DNA of 6,805 nucleotides from Propionibacteriaceae bacterium UBA6238. Its GTDB lineage: Bacteria; Actinomycetota; Actinomycetes; Propionibacteriales; Propionibacteriaceae. Both the position numbers and the translations under genes were made by a program. Under the pieces are notes generated by a model. It was given only the letters and a program-made list of their open reading frames with translations, did no database searches and was not told where the DNA came from. This document shows, piece by piece, positions 1-5,210 of this stretch. Positions within the stretch are counted from its first letter, which is position 1. Each line of letters begins with the position of its first letter. The stretch spans positions 1-6,805 of the forward strand of contig DJWE01000038.1 of assembly GCA_002441465.1 (NCBI GenBank), written 5' to 3'.

Positions 1-310
1 CGGCGACGCGCAGGTGTACGGCGACGCGCGGGTGTCCGGCACCGCGCAGGTGTACGGCACCGCGCTGGTGTACGGCACCGCGCAGGTGTACGGCGACGCG
101 TGGGTGTACGGCGACGCGCGGGCGTACGGCACCGCGTGGGTGTACGGCGCCGCGCGGATGTACGGCACCGCGCAGGTGTACGGCACCGCGCGGGTGTACG
201 GCGACGCGTGGGTGTACGGCGACGCGCGGGTGTCCGGCACCGCGTGGGTGTACGGCGACGCGTGGGTGTACGGCGACGCGCAGGTGTACGGCACCGCGCG
301 GGTGTACGGC
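1..310 (+). repeat. 18-bp direct tandem repeat array (about 17 copies)
   Basis: Units of 18 bases (gtgtacggc, then gac or acc, then gcg, then cgg, cag, ctg or tgg) repeat without spacers and encode the hexapeptides above. Full units run from 14 to 301; partial units lie at 2-13 and 302-310. Variation is confined to a few positions: tac/tcc at codon 2, gac/acc/gcc at codon 4 and the last codon, plus a single gcg and a single atg in place of gtg. Synonymous positions are almost invariant, which suggests recent expansion or gene conversion rather than selection on protein alone. Confidence 0.95.
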
Positions 311-562
311 CCAACCCACTGCCTCACCATCACCGGACTCCCCTCCGGCCCCGCCAACCTCACCCCCGACACCGACGGGATGCCACTCCTCCGCGTCGGC
401 TGCTGGGTCGGCACCCCCGACGGGCTCCGCGACCTCATCGCCGGAGAGGACTGGCCCGAAGCGGACGCCGAGCAGCGCATCGCCCGCCGCCCCGGGCTGG
501 CCGCGCTCGCCGCGCTCTGCGACGCGCAGGTCGCGCTCTGGGACCTGGAGGCAGGCCAGTGA
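1..562 (+). CDS. Hexapeptide-repeat (left-handed beta-helix) protein, 5' end outside window
   Basis: The reading frame is already open at the window edge (first whole codon at 2), so the true start lies to the left. From 14 to 301 it encodes 16 tandem six-residue units of the form V-Y-G-(D/T)-A-(R/Q/W), with partial units on both sides. A small aliphatic residue every six positions is the signature of a left-handed parallel beta-helix; three units make one coil, so at least five coils are present. A non-repeat C-terminal domain of about 80 residues follows (from about 311), with a V-G-C-W-x-G-T stretch and a later W-P motif, ending in alanine-rich helices. Phage and prophage proteins with this layout occur in Actinobacteria, but I know of no assigned function. 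Enzymatic hexapeptide acyltransferases have irregular coils and a catalytic His, which I do not see. The fold is a confident inference; the role is unknown. Confidence 0.8.
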   Translation, partial: GDAQVYGDARVSGTAQVYGTALVYGTAQVYGDAWVYGDARAYGTAWVYGAARMYGTAQVYGTARVYGDAWVYGDARVSGTAWVYGDAWVYGDAQVYGTARVYGPTHCLTITGLPSGPANLTPDTDGMPLLRVGCWVGTPDGLRDLIAGEDWPEADAEQRIARRPGLAALAALCDAQVALWDLEAGQ

Positions 563-1023
563 CCGGCGTGATACTGACCGACGTCGAGCGGGAGCAGTTG
601 CGCGACGCGATGTGCACCCTCGGGGAGTGGGAGCGGGCGGTGCACCAGCACACCCACGAGGCCCGCACGGCGTCTGCGGTCCCGGCCGTGGAGCGCATCC
701 TCGCCGCCCGACTAGCCCCGACCGTGGCGCTCGACGTGGAGACCGTGCGCACCATGCTCGCTGACCACGACGGCACCTGGTCGTGCATCCGCTGCGTCAG
801 TGGAGAGGTCGAATGTGGGTGCGGCGAATACTACGCCGACTGGGATGACCACGAGGAGCACCAAGCCCGCGCTGTGGTGGCTGCTGACCCGCGCCGGACG
901 GTGGCTGCCGTGCAGGCCGAGACGCTGATTGAAGCGGCCGACGAGATGGGCGAGACCGACATGCCCGCCTACGTGGCCGAGTGGCTCTGTGAGCGCGCCG
1001 ACCGGATCGGAGGCGACCAGTGA
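559..1023 (+). CDS. Small cysteine-rich protein with zinc-ribbon-like motif, unknown function
   Basis: This 154-residue protein starts at a GTG that overlaps the upstream stop by four bases (GTGA). A GGAGG at 547-551 sits seven bases before it, so this start is preferred over a much longer open frame running back through the repeat array. Residues 1-70 are mostly helical by composition. Residues 76-88 carry C-x2-C and, seven residues on, C-x-C-G; H98 and H101 follow, giving enough ligands for one zinc site. The C-terminal part (about 105-154) is alanine- and glutamate-rich and ends in a W-L-C-E-R-A-D-R-I stretch. Small proteins with a central Cys cluster and such a helical tail are common in actinobacterial phages and are usually hypothetical. 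Zinc binding is inference. It is coupled to its neighbours on both sides. Confidence 0.85.
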   Translation: MTGVILTDVEREQLRDAMCTLGEWERAVHQHTHEARTASAVPAVERILAARLAPTVALDVETVRTMLADHDGTWSCIRCVSGEVECGCGEYYADWDDHEEHQARAVVAADPRRTVAAVQAETLIEAADEMGETDMPAYVAEWLCERADRIGGDQ

Positions 1024-1367
1024 GCGGCCACCTGCACCACATCATCGACGGGGTGGCCGTCTGTACGGCACCGGTGGACGCGGCCTGTCGGGTCTACCCG
1101 GCCTGCGACTGCGAGCACTTCACGCCTGATCTGCACGGCGACACTCCTGCGCCGGGGCACGAGCGGGTCCCACAGACCACGTGTCTGCTGCTGGATTGGG
1201 TCAACGGTCCCGGCGACCTCGCCCTGTCCTACGCCGCTGACGACCTGGTCGGGATGACGGGCACCATCTGGCCAGACGGTGCGATCGACACCACCTGGGA
1301 GGACGACTACCTGACGTGGGATTACGCCGAACCGGGCGTCGAGCCGTACAGCGAGGACGACCAGTGA
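1020..1367 (+). CDS. Small acidic cysteine-containing phage protein, unknown function
   Basis: The 115-residue product begins at a GTG overlapping the previous stop (GTGA), with GGAGG at 1009-1013 as ribosome binding site. The N-terminal third holds C15, C23, C29, C31 and C55, including a C-x5-C-x-C group and two nearby His (H33, H39), so it may bind a metal. The remainder is strongly acidic and aromatic, ending in a W-x4-Y-x2-W-D-Y pattern at residues 93-102 and an E-D-D-Q tail. The overall pattern, a Cys-rich head followed by a Trp/Tyr/Asp-rich tail, resembles a recurrent family of actinophage and actinomycete hypothetical proteins; I cannot name a function. The stop overlaps the start of the helix-turn-helix gene, so the two are probably translated together. 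Confidence 0.83.
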   Translation: MSGHLHHIIDGVAVCTAPVDAACRVYPACDCEHFTPDLHGDTPAPGHERVPQTTCLLLDWVNGPGDLALSYAADDLVGMTGTIWPDGAIDTTWEDDYLTWDYAEPGVEPYSEDDQ

Positions 1368-1822
1368 GGGCCGACGACCCGCGCCACGGCACCTATCGCG
1401 GCTACCGAGCACACCGCACGGCCGGGCAGGACGCCTGTACCGCCTGCAAACGCGGGGTCGCGCTCTACGAAAACCTCCGCCAGATCGACCACAGCAGGGG
1501 CATCCGCAGGCTCATCGACTCGCTCGGCACAACACGCCGCATCGAGGCGCTCATGGCCATCGGGTGGACGTCCGGACATATCGCCGACCTCATCGGCGTC
1601 ACCCGCTCCGGTGTCCGCCGCATCAAGTACTCCCGGACCGTGCAAATCGGTACGGCACGCAGGGTCGAGGCCGCATACGACGCACTGTCTGGGCGGCCCG
1701 GCCCGTCCGAGATGACCCGTGGCCGCGCCAGATCCCTCGGATACGCCCCACCGCTCGCGTGGGACGACATCGACAACCCCGACGAGACCCCGCAAGGGGT
1801 CCGCAGAAAGGCCGCATCATGA
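1364..1822 (+). CDS. Helix-turn-helix DNA-binding protein with N-terminal H-G-T...C-x2-C motif
   Basis: The 152-residue protein starts at a GTG inside the upstream stop (GTGA). Residues 8-28 have the pattern H-G-T-x3-G-Y-x2-H-x8-C-x2-C, a short Cys/His element seen at the start of many actinobacterial phage DNA-binding proteins; it could hold a metal. Residues about 57-90 (R-R-I-E-A-L-x3-G-W-x5-I-A-x2-I-G-V-T-x2-G-V-R-R-I) fit a helix-turn-helix, with the recognition helix near 80-88. A second basic helix lies near 95-107. The C-terminus has P-P-L-A-W-D-D-I-D-N-P, frequent in this family. It is probably a transcriptional regulator or DNA-organising protein of the phage; the target is unknown. 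Its last 15 or so codons resemble the minigene at 6026-6079. A GCAA-loop hairpin is encoded near its 3' end. Confidence 0.85.
   Translation: MRADDPRHGTYRGYRAHRTAGQDACTACKRGVALYENLRQIDHSRGIRRLIDSLGTTRRIEALMAIGWTSGHIADLIGVTRSGVRRIKYSRTVQIGTARRVEAAYDALSGRPGPSEMTRGRARSLGYAPPLAWDDIDNPDETPQGVRRKAAS
1786..1801 (+). other. Perfect 6-bp inverted repeat with GCAA tetraloop near the XRE gene start
   Basis: GACCCC (1786-1791) and GGGGTC (1796-1801) pair perfectly around a GCAA loop, a GNRA-type tetraloop that is unusually stable in RNA. It lies inside the end of the upstream gene, 17 bases before the ATG at 1819. No U-tract follows, so it is not a terminator. It could slow ribosomes or modulate the coupled start, or be a by-product of GC-rich coding sequence. 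Confidence 0.4.
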
Positions 1823-2058
1823 CCGCCATCAAGCACGACCGGAGGGCCGCCGAGGTGCGCATCGGCCGCCGAATCGCCACCTCCCGCAAGGCTGCCGGAC
1901 TCACGCAGGAAGGGCTGTGCGAACTCGCCACGGCCGCAGGTCTGAATCTCGGGCAGCAGACGCTCGCCAAGATCGAGAGGGGTGTGCGTCCACTGCGGGC
2001 GAGCGAGTCCGAGGTGCTGGACATGATCATTTTCGCCGTATCGGGCGGCGCATCATGA
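1819..2058 (+). CDS. XRE/Cro-like helix-turn-helix regulator
   Basis: The 79-residue protein begins at an ATG overlapping the previous stop (ATGA). The fold is visible from about residue 13 to 62: an opening helix (R-I-G-R-R-I-A-T-S-R-K-A-A-G), then L-T-Q-E-x-L, a second helix, a turn at G-L-N-L, and a recognition helix Q-Q-T-L-A-K-I-E-R-G followed by V-R-P-L-R-x-S-E. The L-T-Q and K-I-E-R-G elements are typical of XRE/Cro DNA-binding domains, and the R-P-L-R ending is common in actinobacterial members. No dimerisation or sensor domain follows, so the size matches a Cro-like phage repressor or early-gene modulator. Only a weak ribosome binding site (AGAAAGG) precedes it, so translation probably depends on coupling to the gene before it. 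Confidence 0.88.
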   Translation: MTAIKHDRRAAEVRIGRRIATSRKAAGLTQEGLCELATAAGLNLGQQTLAKIERGVRPLRASESEVLDMIIFAVSGGAS

Positions 2059-2159
2059 CCCCCCGATACGCGCTCGCCATCGCACTCTGGGCCGCATGGC
2101 TGGTCCTGATGGTCTGCATGTGGATGTGGGCGGGCTGCAGCGTGGATACCCCATGCTGA
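2055..2159 (+). CDS. 34-residue single-pass membrane peptide
   Basis: The ATG overlaps the stop of the XRE gene (ATGA), and the frame closes with TGA at 2157-2159. Residues 5-27 form one continuous hydrophobic segment rich in Ala, Leu, Trp and Met (Y-A-L-A-I-A-L-W-A-A-W-L-V-L-M-V-C-M-W-M-W-A), preceded by a single Arg. This fits a transmembrane helix or an uncleaved signal anchor. The W-A-G-C at its end is a poor lipobox, since Leu or a similar residue is expected at -3. Small membrane peptides are common between phage early genes, with roles such as superinfection exclusion suggested for some; nothing here points to one. Support is positional (overlaps on both sides) and compositional only. 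Confidence 0.65.
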   Translation: MTPRYALAIALWAAWLVLMVCMWMWAGCSVDTPC

Positions 2160-2332
2160 CCCGCTGGGACGCCCACGATCAGGCCCTCGACTCCGGCGTC
2201 CACGGCATCGACCGACGCGAGCACGCCGCCATCTGGGAGCCACCCGACCCGCCCGACTGGTCCAACGCCGACCCCACCCCACCAACCCAACCCGGCCGCG
2301 ACGGCTGGGAGATACCACGGAGACAACCATGA
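2153..2332 (+). CDS. Small proline- and aspartate-rich protein, unknown function
   Basis: The ATG at 2153 overlaps the stop of the membrane peptide by seven bases, and the stop overlaps the next ATG by four. The 59-residue product has an N-terminal part rich in His, Asp and Arg (W-D-A-H-D-x8-H-G-I-D-R-R-E-H) and a Pro-rich second half (E-P-P-D-P-P-D-W; P-T-P-P-T-Q-P-G-R-D). It is probably largely disordered. I recognise no domain. The position in an unbroken chain of overlaps is the main reason to accept it as a gene. An upstream in-frame GTG or ATG would bury it further inside the membrane-peptide gene and is less likely. Confidence 0.65.
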   Translation: MLTRWDAHDQALDSGVHGIDRREHAAIWEPPDPPDWSNADPTPPTQPGRDGWEIPRRQP

Positions 2333-2595
2333 TCCGCACCACCATAGGCACACTCGCCACCCTCCTCGACCACACAGAAGAAGCCGGGATACCCGCCCCC
2401 ATCGACGCGCGGGCCAGCATCGACGACATCCTCCTCACCGTCCGCGTGCGCGATATCGCCGCCTGGTCGATCTGGCTCGACGAACCCATCGACAGCCGCC
2501 CCACAGCCGACGGCCACGAGCTCCACGAGGTCAAGGCCACGCGCGACGGCATCGACACGCGCGTGTGGGCTGTGACGCTGAAGGACGCGGCATGA
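2329..2595 (+). CDS. Conserved-looking small phage protein, unknown function
   Basis: This 88-residue protein starts at ATG overlapping the previous stop, with GGAGA at 2319-2323 as a likely ribosome binding site. The N-terminal 20 residues look like an amphipathic helix (I-G-T-L-A-T-L-L-D-H-T-E-E-A-G-I-P-A-P-I). Alternating hydrophobic residues (I-L-L-T-V-R-V-R) and a W-S-I-W-L segment follow, then a C-terminal strand (V-W-A-V-T-L). This alpha/beta plan with a 'helix, A-G-x-P-x-P' opening recalls small hypothetical proteins that sit near recombination genes in actinophages, but I cannot assign a function. Its stop overlaps the start of the exonuclease gene, so a linked expression level with the recombination module is likely. 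Confidence 0.78.
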   Translation: MIRTTIGTLATLLDHTEEAGIPAPIDARASIDDILLTVRVRDIAAWSIWLDEPIDSRPTADGHELHEVKATRDGIDTRVWAVTLKDAA

Positions 2596-3425
2596 CCGGC
2601 TGGGAGCCCACCGTCGGGCTACACGACGACGTGCCCGAGGATGTCTACCACTCGCACGCGGGCAGCCTGTCCGTGTCCGGCGCGAAAACGCTGCTCCGGT
2701 CGCCCGCGAAATTCGACCACCAGCGCCAGCACCCGGTCCGCAAGGCTGTATTCGATTTCGGCCACGCGGCACACTCCCGCGTGCTGGGTGTCGGCGCCGA
2801 GCTCGTCACATTCGAGGGGGCGGATGCCGCCAAGCCGAAAGCAACGAAGGCGTGGAAGGAGCAGGACGCCGAGGTGCGAGCCGCAGGCGGGGTGCTGCTA
2901 ACGCAGGCCGAGCATGACCAGGTGTGCGCGATGGCCGACCGGCTCGACACTCACCGGCTGGCGTCGTCGCTGCTCGCGGCCGGAACCCCCGAGGTGTCCG
3001 CCTACGCCGTCGACGAGCCCACCGGCGTACTGCGGCGAGGTCGATTCGACTGGTGGTCGCCGCCACTGCTCGTGGACTACAAGACGACCATCTCGGCTGA
3101 CCCGCTCAACCTTACCGGCCTGTACGGCGCTGCCGCGAAATGGGGCTACGACATGCAAGCGGCGTGGTACACCGACCTCGCCCGCGACCTCGGTCACGAC
3201 GTCGACGTGTTCGCGTTCATCTTCCAAGAGAAGGAAGCGCCCTATGAGGTGACCGTCGCCTACATCGACGACGCCGACCTCACCGAAGCCCGCGAGCGCA
3301 TCCGCGCCGCAATCGACCTTTTCAAGGCGTGCGCCGACTCCCAGCACTGGCGCGGCTACGTCGACGACGACCGCATTGTGCGACTCAATCTGACCCAGCA
3401 GACCTACACCGAGGAGACCGCATGA
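2592..3425 (+). CDS. RecE-like PDDEXK exonuclease (phage recombination nuclease)
   Basis: The 277-residue protein has the motif order of the RecE/lambda-exonuclease-like PDDEXK family (DUF3799-type). These are a G-x2-x-H element (F-G-H-A-A-H, residues 56-61), E134, a conserved R-x-D (R151, D153), the catalytic D-x-K (V-D-Y-K-T-T, with D162 and K164) and the Q-x3-Y motif (Q189, Y193). The S-x-S-G-A-K-x-L-L opening at 26-35 is also typical: these proteins begin with a short segment that recognises a target region before the nuclease core. Enzymes of this family resect double-stranded DNA ends 5' to 3', leaving single strands for a RecT annealing protein, which is the next gene. The length equals a free nuclease domain without the long N-terminal extension of E. 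coli RecE. The start is fixed by the ATGA overlap at 2592-2595. Activity is inferred from intact motifs. Confidence 0.9.
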   Translation: MTGWEPTVGLHDDVPEDVYHSHAGSLSVSGAKTLLRSPAKFDHQRQHPVRKAVFDFGHAAHSRVLGVGAELVTFEGADAAKPKATKAWKEQDAEVRAAGGVLLTQAEHDQVCAMADRLDTHRLASSLLAAGTPEVSAYAVDEPTGVLRRGRFDWWSPPLLVDYKTTISADPLNLTGLYGAAAKWGYDMQAAWYTDLARDLGHDVDVFAFIFQEKEAPYEVTVAYIDDADLTEARERIRAAIDLFKACADSQHWRGYVDDDRIVRLNLTQQTYTEETA

Positions 3426-4276
3426 GCGAGCTCGCAATCCCCACCAACACCGCCCCAGTCAGCCTCAGCGCGACCGGGGCGAATCTCATCCGAGAGTCCG
3501 CCGCCGTCATGGAGACGGCCCACCAGCTCGCCACCGCCGTGGCTGGCACGCAGATGATCCCCAAGCACTTTCAGGGCAAGCCTGACGAGTGCGCGGCTGC
3601 GATGCTGTACGGCGCGTCGCTGGGGCTCGACCCGATGCAGTCGGTCCGGCAGATCTACGTGGTGCACGGGCAGGCCGCGCTCTACGCCCGCGCGATGTCG
3701 GCGCTGGTCCTCGGCGCCGGCCACCGCGTGTGGACGGTTGAGTCGGGTGACCAGTCGGTGACCGTCGCTGGCTCTCGCGCCGGGTCGGAGCATGTCGAGA
3801 CCTCGACCTGGACCTACGACCGCGCGCACAAGGCGGGGTACACGTCGAACGCGAAGTACAAGACGGACCCGCAGGCGATGCTGTACAGCAAGGCGCTTTC
3901 GGAGGTGTGTCGCAAGATCGCGCCGGACGTGCTGTCTGGTGTCTTCTCCGTGGAGGAGATGCAGATGGAGCGCACGGTGGACAACGCGGCCGAGCGTCGC
4001 GTGAGCCCGGTTGGTGCCGCTCTTGCGAAGCGTGACCGGCCCGCGCTGGCTGAGCCCGAGCCCGCCACAGTGCAGGCGATGACGGATCGTTCGCGCCGCG
4101 AAATGTTCGCACTGTTCACCGAGAAGGGCGTGCCCGAGGGGATGCAGTTGGCTGGCATCAATCACCACACGGGCGGCTCGTACACGTCGCGTGGCGATCT
4201 GTCGGAGCCGGACGCGCTGCGGGTGATTGCCGCGCTGCGGGCCACGCCGACGCCGGAGGCGACCCCGGATGTCTGA
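3422..4276 (+). CDS. recT: RecT-family single-strand DNA annealing protein
   Basis: The 284-residue product matches RecT in length and sequence plan. The core lies at about 45-180: I-P-K-H-F-Q-G-K-P-D-E-C, then A-A-M-L-Y-G-A-S-L-G-L-D-P-M-Q-S-V, I-Y-V-V-H-G-Q, A-R-A-M-S-A-L-V, and later a K-T-D-P-Q-A-M-L-Y-S-K-A-L-S-E-V-C-R stretch typical of actinophage members. RecT proteins coat and anneal complementary single strands and promote strand invasion. Residues 185-284 are a less conserved tail with Pro- and Glu-rich linkers and possibly a contact surface for the nuclease. AGGAG at 3412-3416 lies five bases before an ATG that overlaps the exonuclease stop, so the two partners are made together, as in RecE/RecT pairs. 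Codon use is like that of its neighbours. Confidence 0.93.
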   Translation: MSELAIPTNTAPVSLSATGANLIRESAAVMETAHQLATAVAGTQMIPKHFQGKPDECAAAMLYGASLGLDPMQSVRQIYVVHGQAALYARAMSALVLGAGHRVWTVESGDQSVTVAGSRAGSEHVETSTWTYDRAHKAGYTSNAKYKTDPQAMLYSKALSEVCRKIAPDVLSGVFSVEEMQMERTVDNAAERRVSPVGAALAKRDRPALAEPEPATVQAMTDRSRREMFALFTEKGVPEGMQLAGINHHTGGSYTSRGDLSEPDALRVIAALRATPTPEATPDV

Positions 4277-4670
4277 CGCACTCGTGATCGAGCCCGGTCG
4301 CGTCATCATGCGCGGCGAATGGGCTGAGGAAATCATCTTCGACGTCACGTGGTCCGAGACGGAGAACCTCGCTGCGTTCGAGGCCGCATTCGAAATCGTG
4401 CCCGGCGACCATCAGGCCGGGACCGACTACTACCAGGGTCTCGACTTCATGGCCCTGATCCGGCGCCGCTTGGATGGCGCCCTGTTCGGCTACCCGAGGT
4501 GGCGCCGGCTCGCTAAGCACTACGACGAGGAGTGCGAGCCGAACGGCGAGGGTCACGGGTTCGAGGATGACTGGGATTCCGGTGCCGAGCATGTCGGGGT
4601 CTATGTGTGGCTGCCCGTCGAGACGTTCACGATCACCGGCTACCGGATCAAGGGAGGCTCAAATGCCTGA
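4269..4670 (+). CDS. Acidic protein of unknown function between recT and the resolvase
   Basis: The 133-residue product starts at ATG 4269, overlapping the recT stop by eight bases. It is acidic (runs such as E-E-C-E-P-N-G-E-G and F-E-D-D-W-D-S-G) with a basic patch at residues 65-84 (R-R-R-L-D-G and R-W-R-R-L-A-K-H). The order of elements is an N-terminal beta-rich part, a helix with A-A-F-E-A-A-F-E, a central aromatic segment (D-Y-Y-Q-G-L-D-F) and a C-terminal strand (V-Y-V-W-L-P-V-E-T-F-T-I-T-G-Y). I recognise no catalytic motif. Its place between annealing protein and resolvase suggests an accessory recombination or replication factor, which is inference from position only. Confidence 0.78.
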   Translation: MSDALVIEPGRVIMRGEWAEEIIFDVTWSETENLAAFEAAFEIVPGDHQAGTDYYQGLDFMALIRRRLDGALFGYPRWRRLAKHYDEECEPNGEGHGFEDDWDSGAEHVGVYVWLPVETFTITGYRIKGGSNA

Positions 4671-4822
4671 CGTGCGCGACGAGCTCGCGGAGATGTTGGC
4701 GACGCTGCCGCATGTCCGGCATAGGTGTGACCTGGAACGAGGCACTGAAAGCCTGCGGGAACGGTGTCGTGCCGCAGCAGGGCGCCGAGGCTCTGCGGCA
4801 TCTGCTGGGCAGGATCGCGTGA
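4663..4822 (+). pseudogene. Frame-disrupted locus ending in a cytosine-C5 methyltransferase motif X-like tail
   Basis: An ATG at 4663 has a good ribosome binding site (GGAGG at 4653-4657) and overlaps the previous stop. Its frame looks coding for 16 codons (15 of 16 third positions G or C) and reads M-P-D-V-R-D-E-L-A-E-M-L-A-T-L-P. After about 4711 this frame loses coding character (about half of third positions A/T), while the frame one base later gains it (about 80% G/C) and encodes M-S-G-I-G-V-T-W-N-E-A-L-K-A-C-G-N-G-V-V, then P-Q-Q-G-A-E-A-L-R. The G-N-G-V-V-P-Q-Q-x-A-x-x-A-L-R stretch matches the C-terminal motif X region of phage cytosine-C5 DNA methyltransferases. The tail stops at 4820-4822, overlapping the resolvase GTG. 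Three readings are possible: relic of a deleted methyltransferase with an indel, a free 36-residue gene from ATG 4712 (no ribosome binding site seen), or a +1 frameshift (no slippery site recognised). Confidence 0.6.
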
Positions 4823-5163
4823 CAGCAATCCCGCTGCCGTGGGTACGTCCGCCGCTCACTGGGAACGATCGCGGCCACACCCGCTACTCGCCGTTCGTGC
4901 GGGTGAAGGGGGAAGCGTTGGTCGCGATCCGTGCCGCACGGGTTGAGCCTCGCGCTACTGCGGGCGTGACGCTGCACTGGCTGATCCCGGACCGCCGTCG
5001 TCGGGACGCCGACAACCTCGCCCCCACGCTGAAGGCGTGTGGGGATGCGCTCGTGGCTGCCGGTGTGCTGCCTGACGACGGCTGGCAGCACGTCCCCATC
5101 GCCGCTTGCCGGATACATCCGCCTGATGGCACCCCGGCCCGCATGTGGCTGGAACTCACTTGA
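4819..5163 (+). CDS. rusA: RusA-family Holliday junction resolvase
   Basis: The 114-residue product matches RusA (about 120 residues). It opens with I-P-L-P-W-V-R-P-P-L-T-G-N, the usual RusA start in actinophages. The metal-binding cluster is R-R-R-R-D-A-D-N (D63, D65, N66), followed by L-K-A-C-G-D-A-L-V-A-A-G-V-L-P-D-D (D86, D87), corresponding to the catalytic aspartates of E. coli RusA. The enzyme cuts four-way junctions as a dimer. The lysine that E. coli RusA carries three residues after D-N is a Pro here (P69); the nearest Lys is K72, an arrangement I believe is common in actinophage members. GTG 4819, overlapping the upstream stop, is preferred because family similarity begins there. 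The same frame is open back to 4663, but that extension has poor codon statistics. A hairpin starts at its stop codon. Confidence 0.88.
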   Translation: MTAIPLPWVRPPLTGNDRGHTRYSPFVRVKGEALVAIRAARVEPRATAGVTLHWLIPDRRRRDADNLAPTLKACGDALVAAGVLPDDGWQHVPIAACRIHPPDGTPARMWLELT

Positions 5164-5192
5164 CCGCCCCGAGCCGATACGGCCGGGGCGGT
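5163..5192 (+). terminator. Strong GC-rich hairpin after rusA: possible terminator or attenuator
   Basis: Bases 5163-5171 pair with 5184-5192 (nine pairs, ACCGCCCCG with CGGGGCGGT). A bulged A at 5172, three more pairs (5173-5175 with 5181-5183) and a GATAC loop complete it. It begins in the last base of the rusA stop and fills much of the only sizeable gap in the operon. The following bases (CCCAATTT) hold only three T, so a classical U-tract terminator is not supported. U-poor hairpins can terminate partially in Actinobacteria, or may act in RNA processing. Confidence 0.6.
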
Positions 5193-5201
5193 CCCAATTT
5201 C

Positions 5202-5206
5202 GGAGG
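5202..5206 (+). promoter_or_regulatory. Ribosome binding site that sets the TTG start of the WhiB gene
   Basis: GGAGG in the 47-base gap after rusA is the only strong Shine-Dalgarno sequence near the WhiB reading frame, which has no ATG or GTG at this point. It supports TTG 5211 as start and shows that this gene can be initiated independently of the upstream ribosome. No convincing -35/-10 promoter was seen in the gap. Confidence 0.6.
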
Positions 5207-5210
5207 AACC

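Noticed and set aside
1..310. CRISPR array or pentapeptide-repeat protein
   Set aside because: The repeats are contiguous without spacers and keep a coding frame; the period is six residues, not five.
100..558. Long open frame of Arg/Gly/Val repeats leading into the gene at 559
   Set aside because: It is the second frame of the 18-bp repeat array, which lacks stops because the repeat is in triplets. The downstream gene has its own ribosome binding site and GTG overlap at 559.
2129..2140. Lipoprotein signal (lipobox) in the membrane peptide
   Set aside because: W-A-G-C has Trp at the -3 position, and almost no mature protein would remain.
1623..2558. 311-codon open frame on the minus strand
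   Set aside because: Spans several well-supported + strand genes, is Arg/Ser-rich with no recognisable domain, and reflects lack of stops in GC-rich antisense DNA.
3404..4348. 314-codon open frame on the minus strand opposite recT
   Set aside because: Antisense shadow: His/Arg-rich translation with no motif, fully opposite the strongly supported RecT.
4663..5163. RusA with a 52-residue N-terminal extension starting at 4663
   Set aside because: The frame is open, but codons from about 4711 to 4818 have poor third-base G/C in this frame, family similarity begins at 4819, and GTG 4819 overlaps the upstream stop like other junctions.
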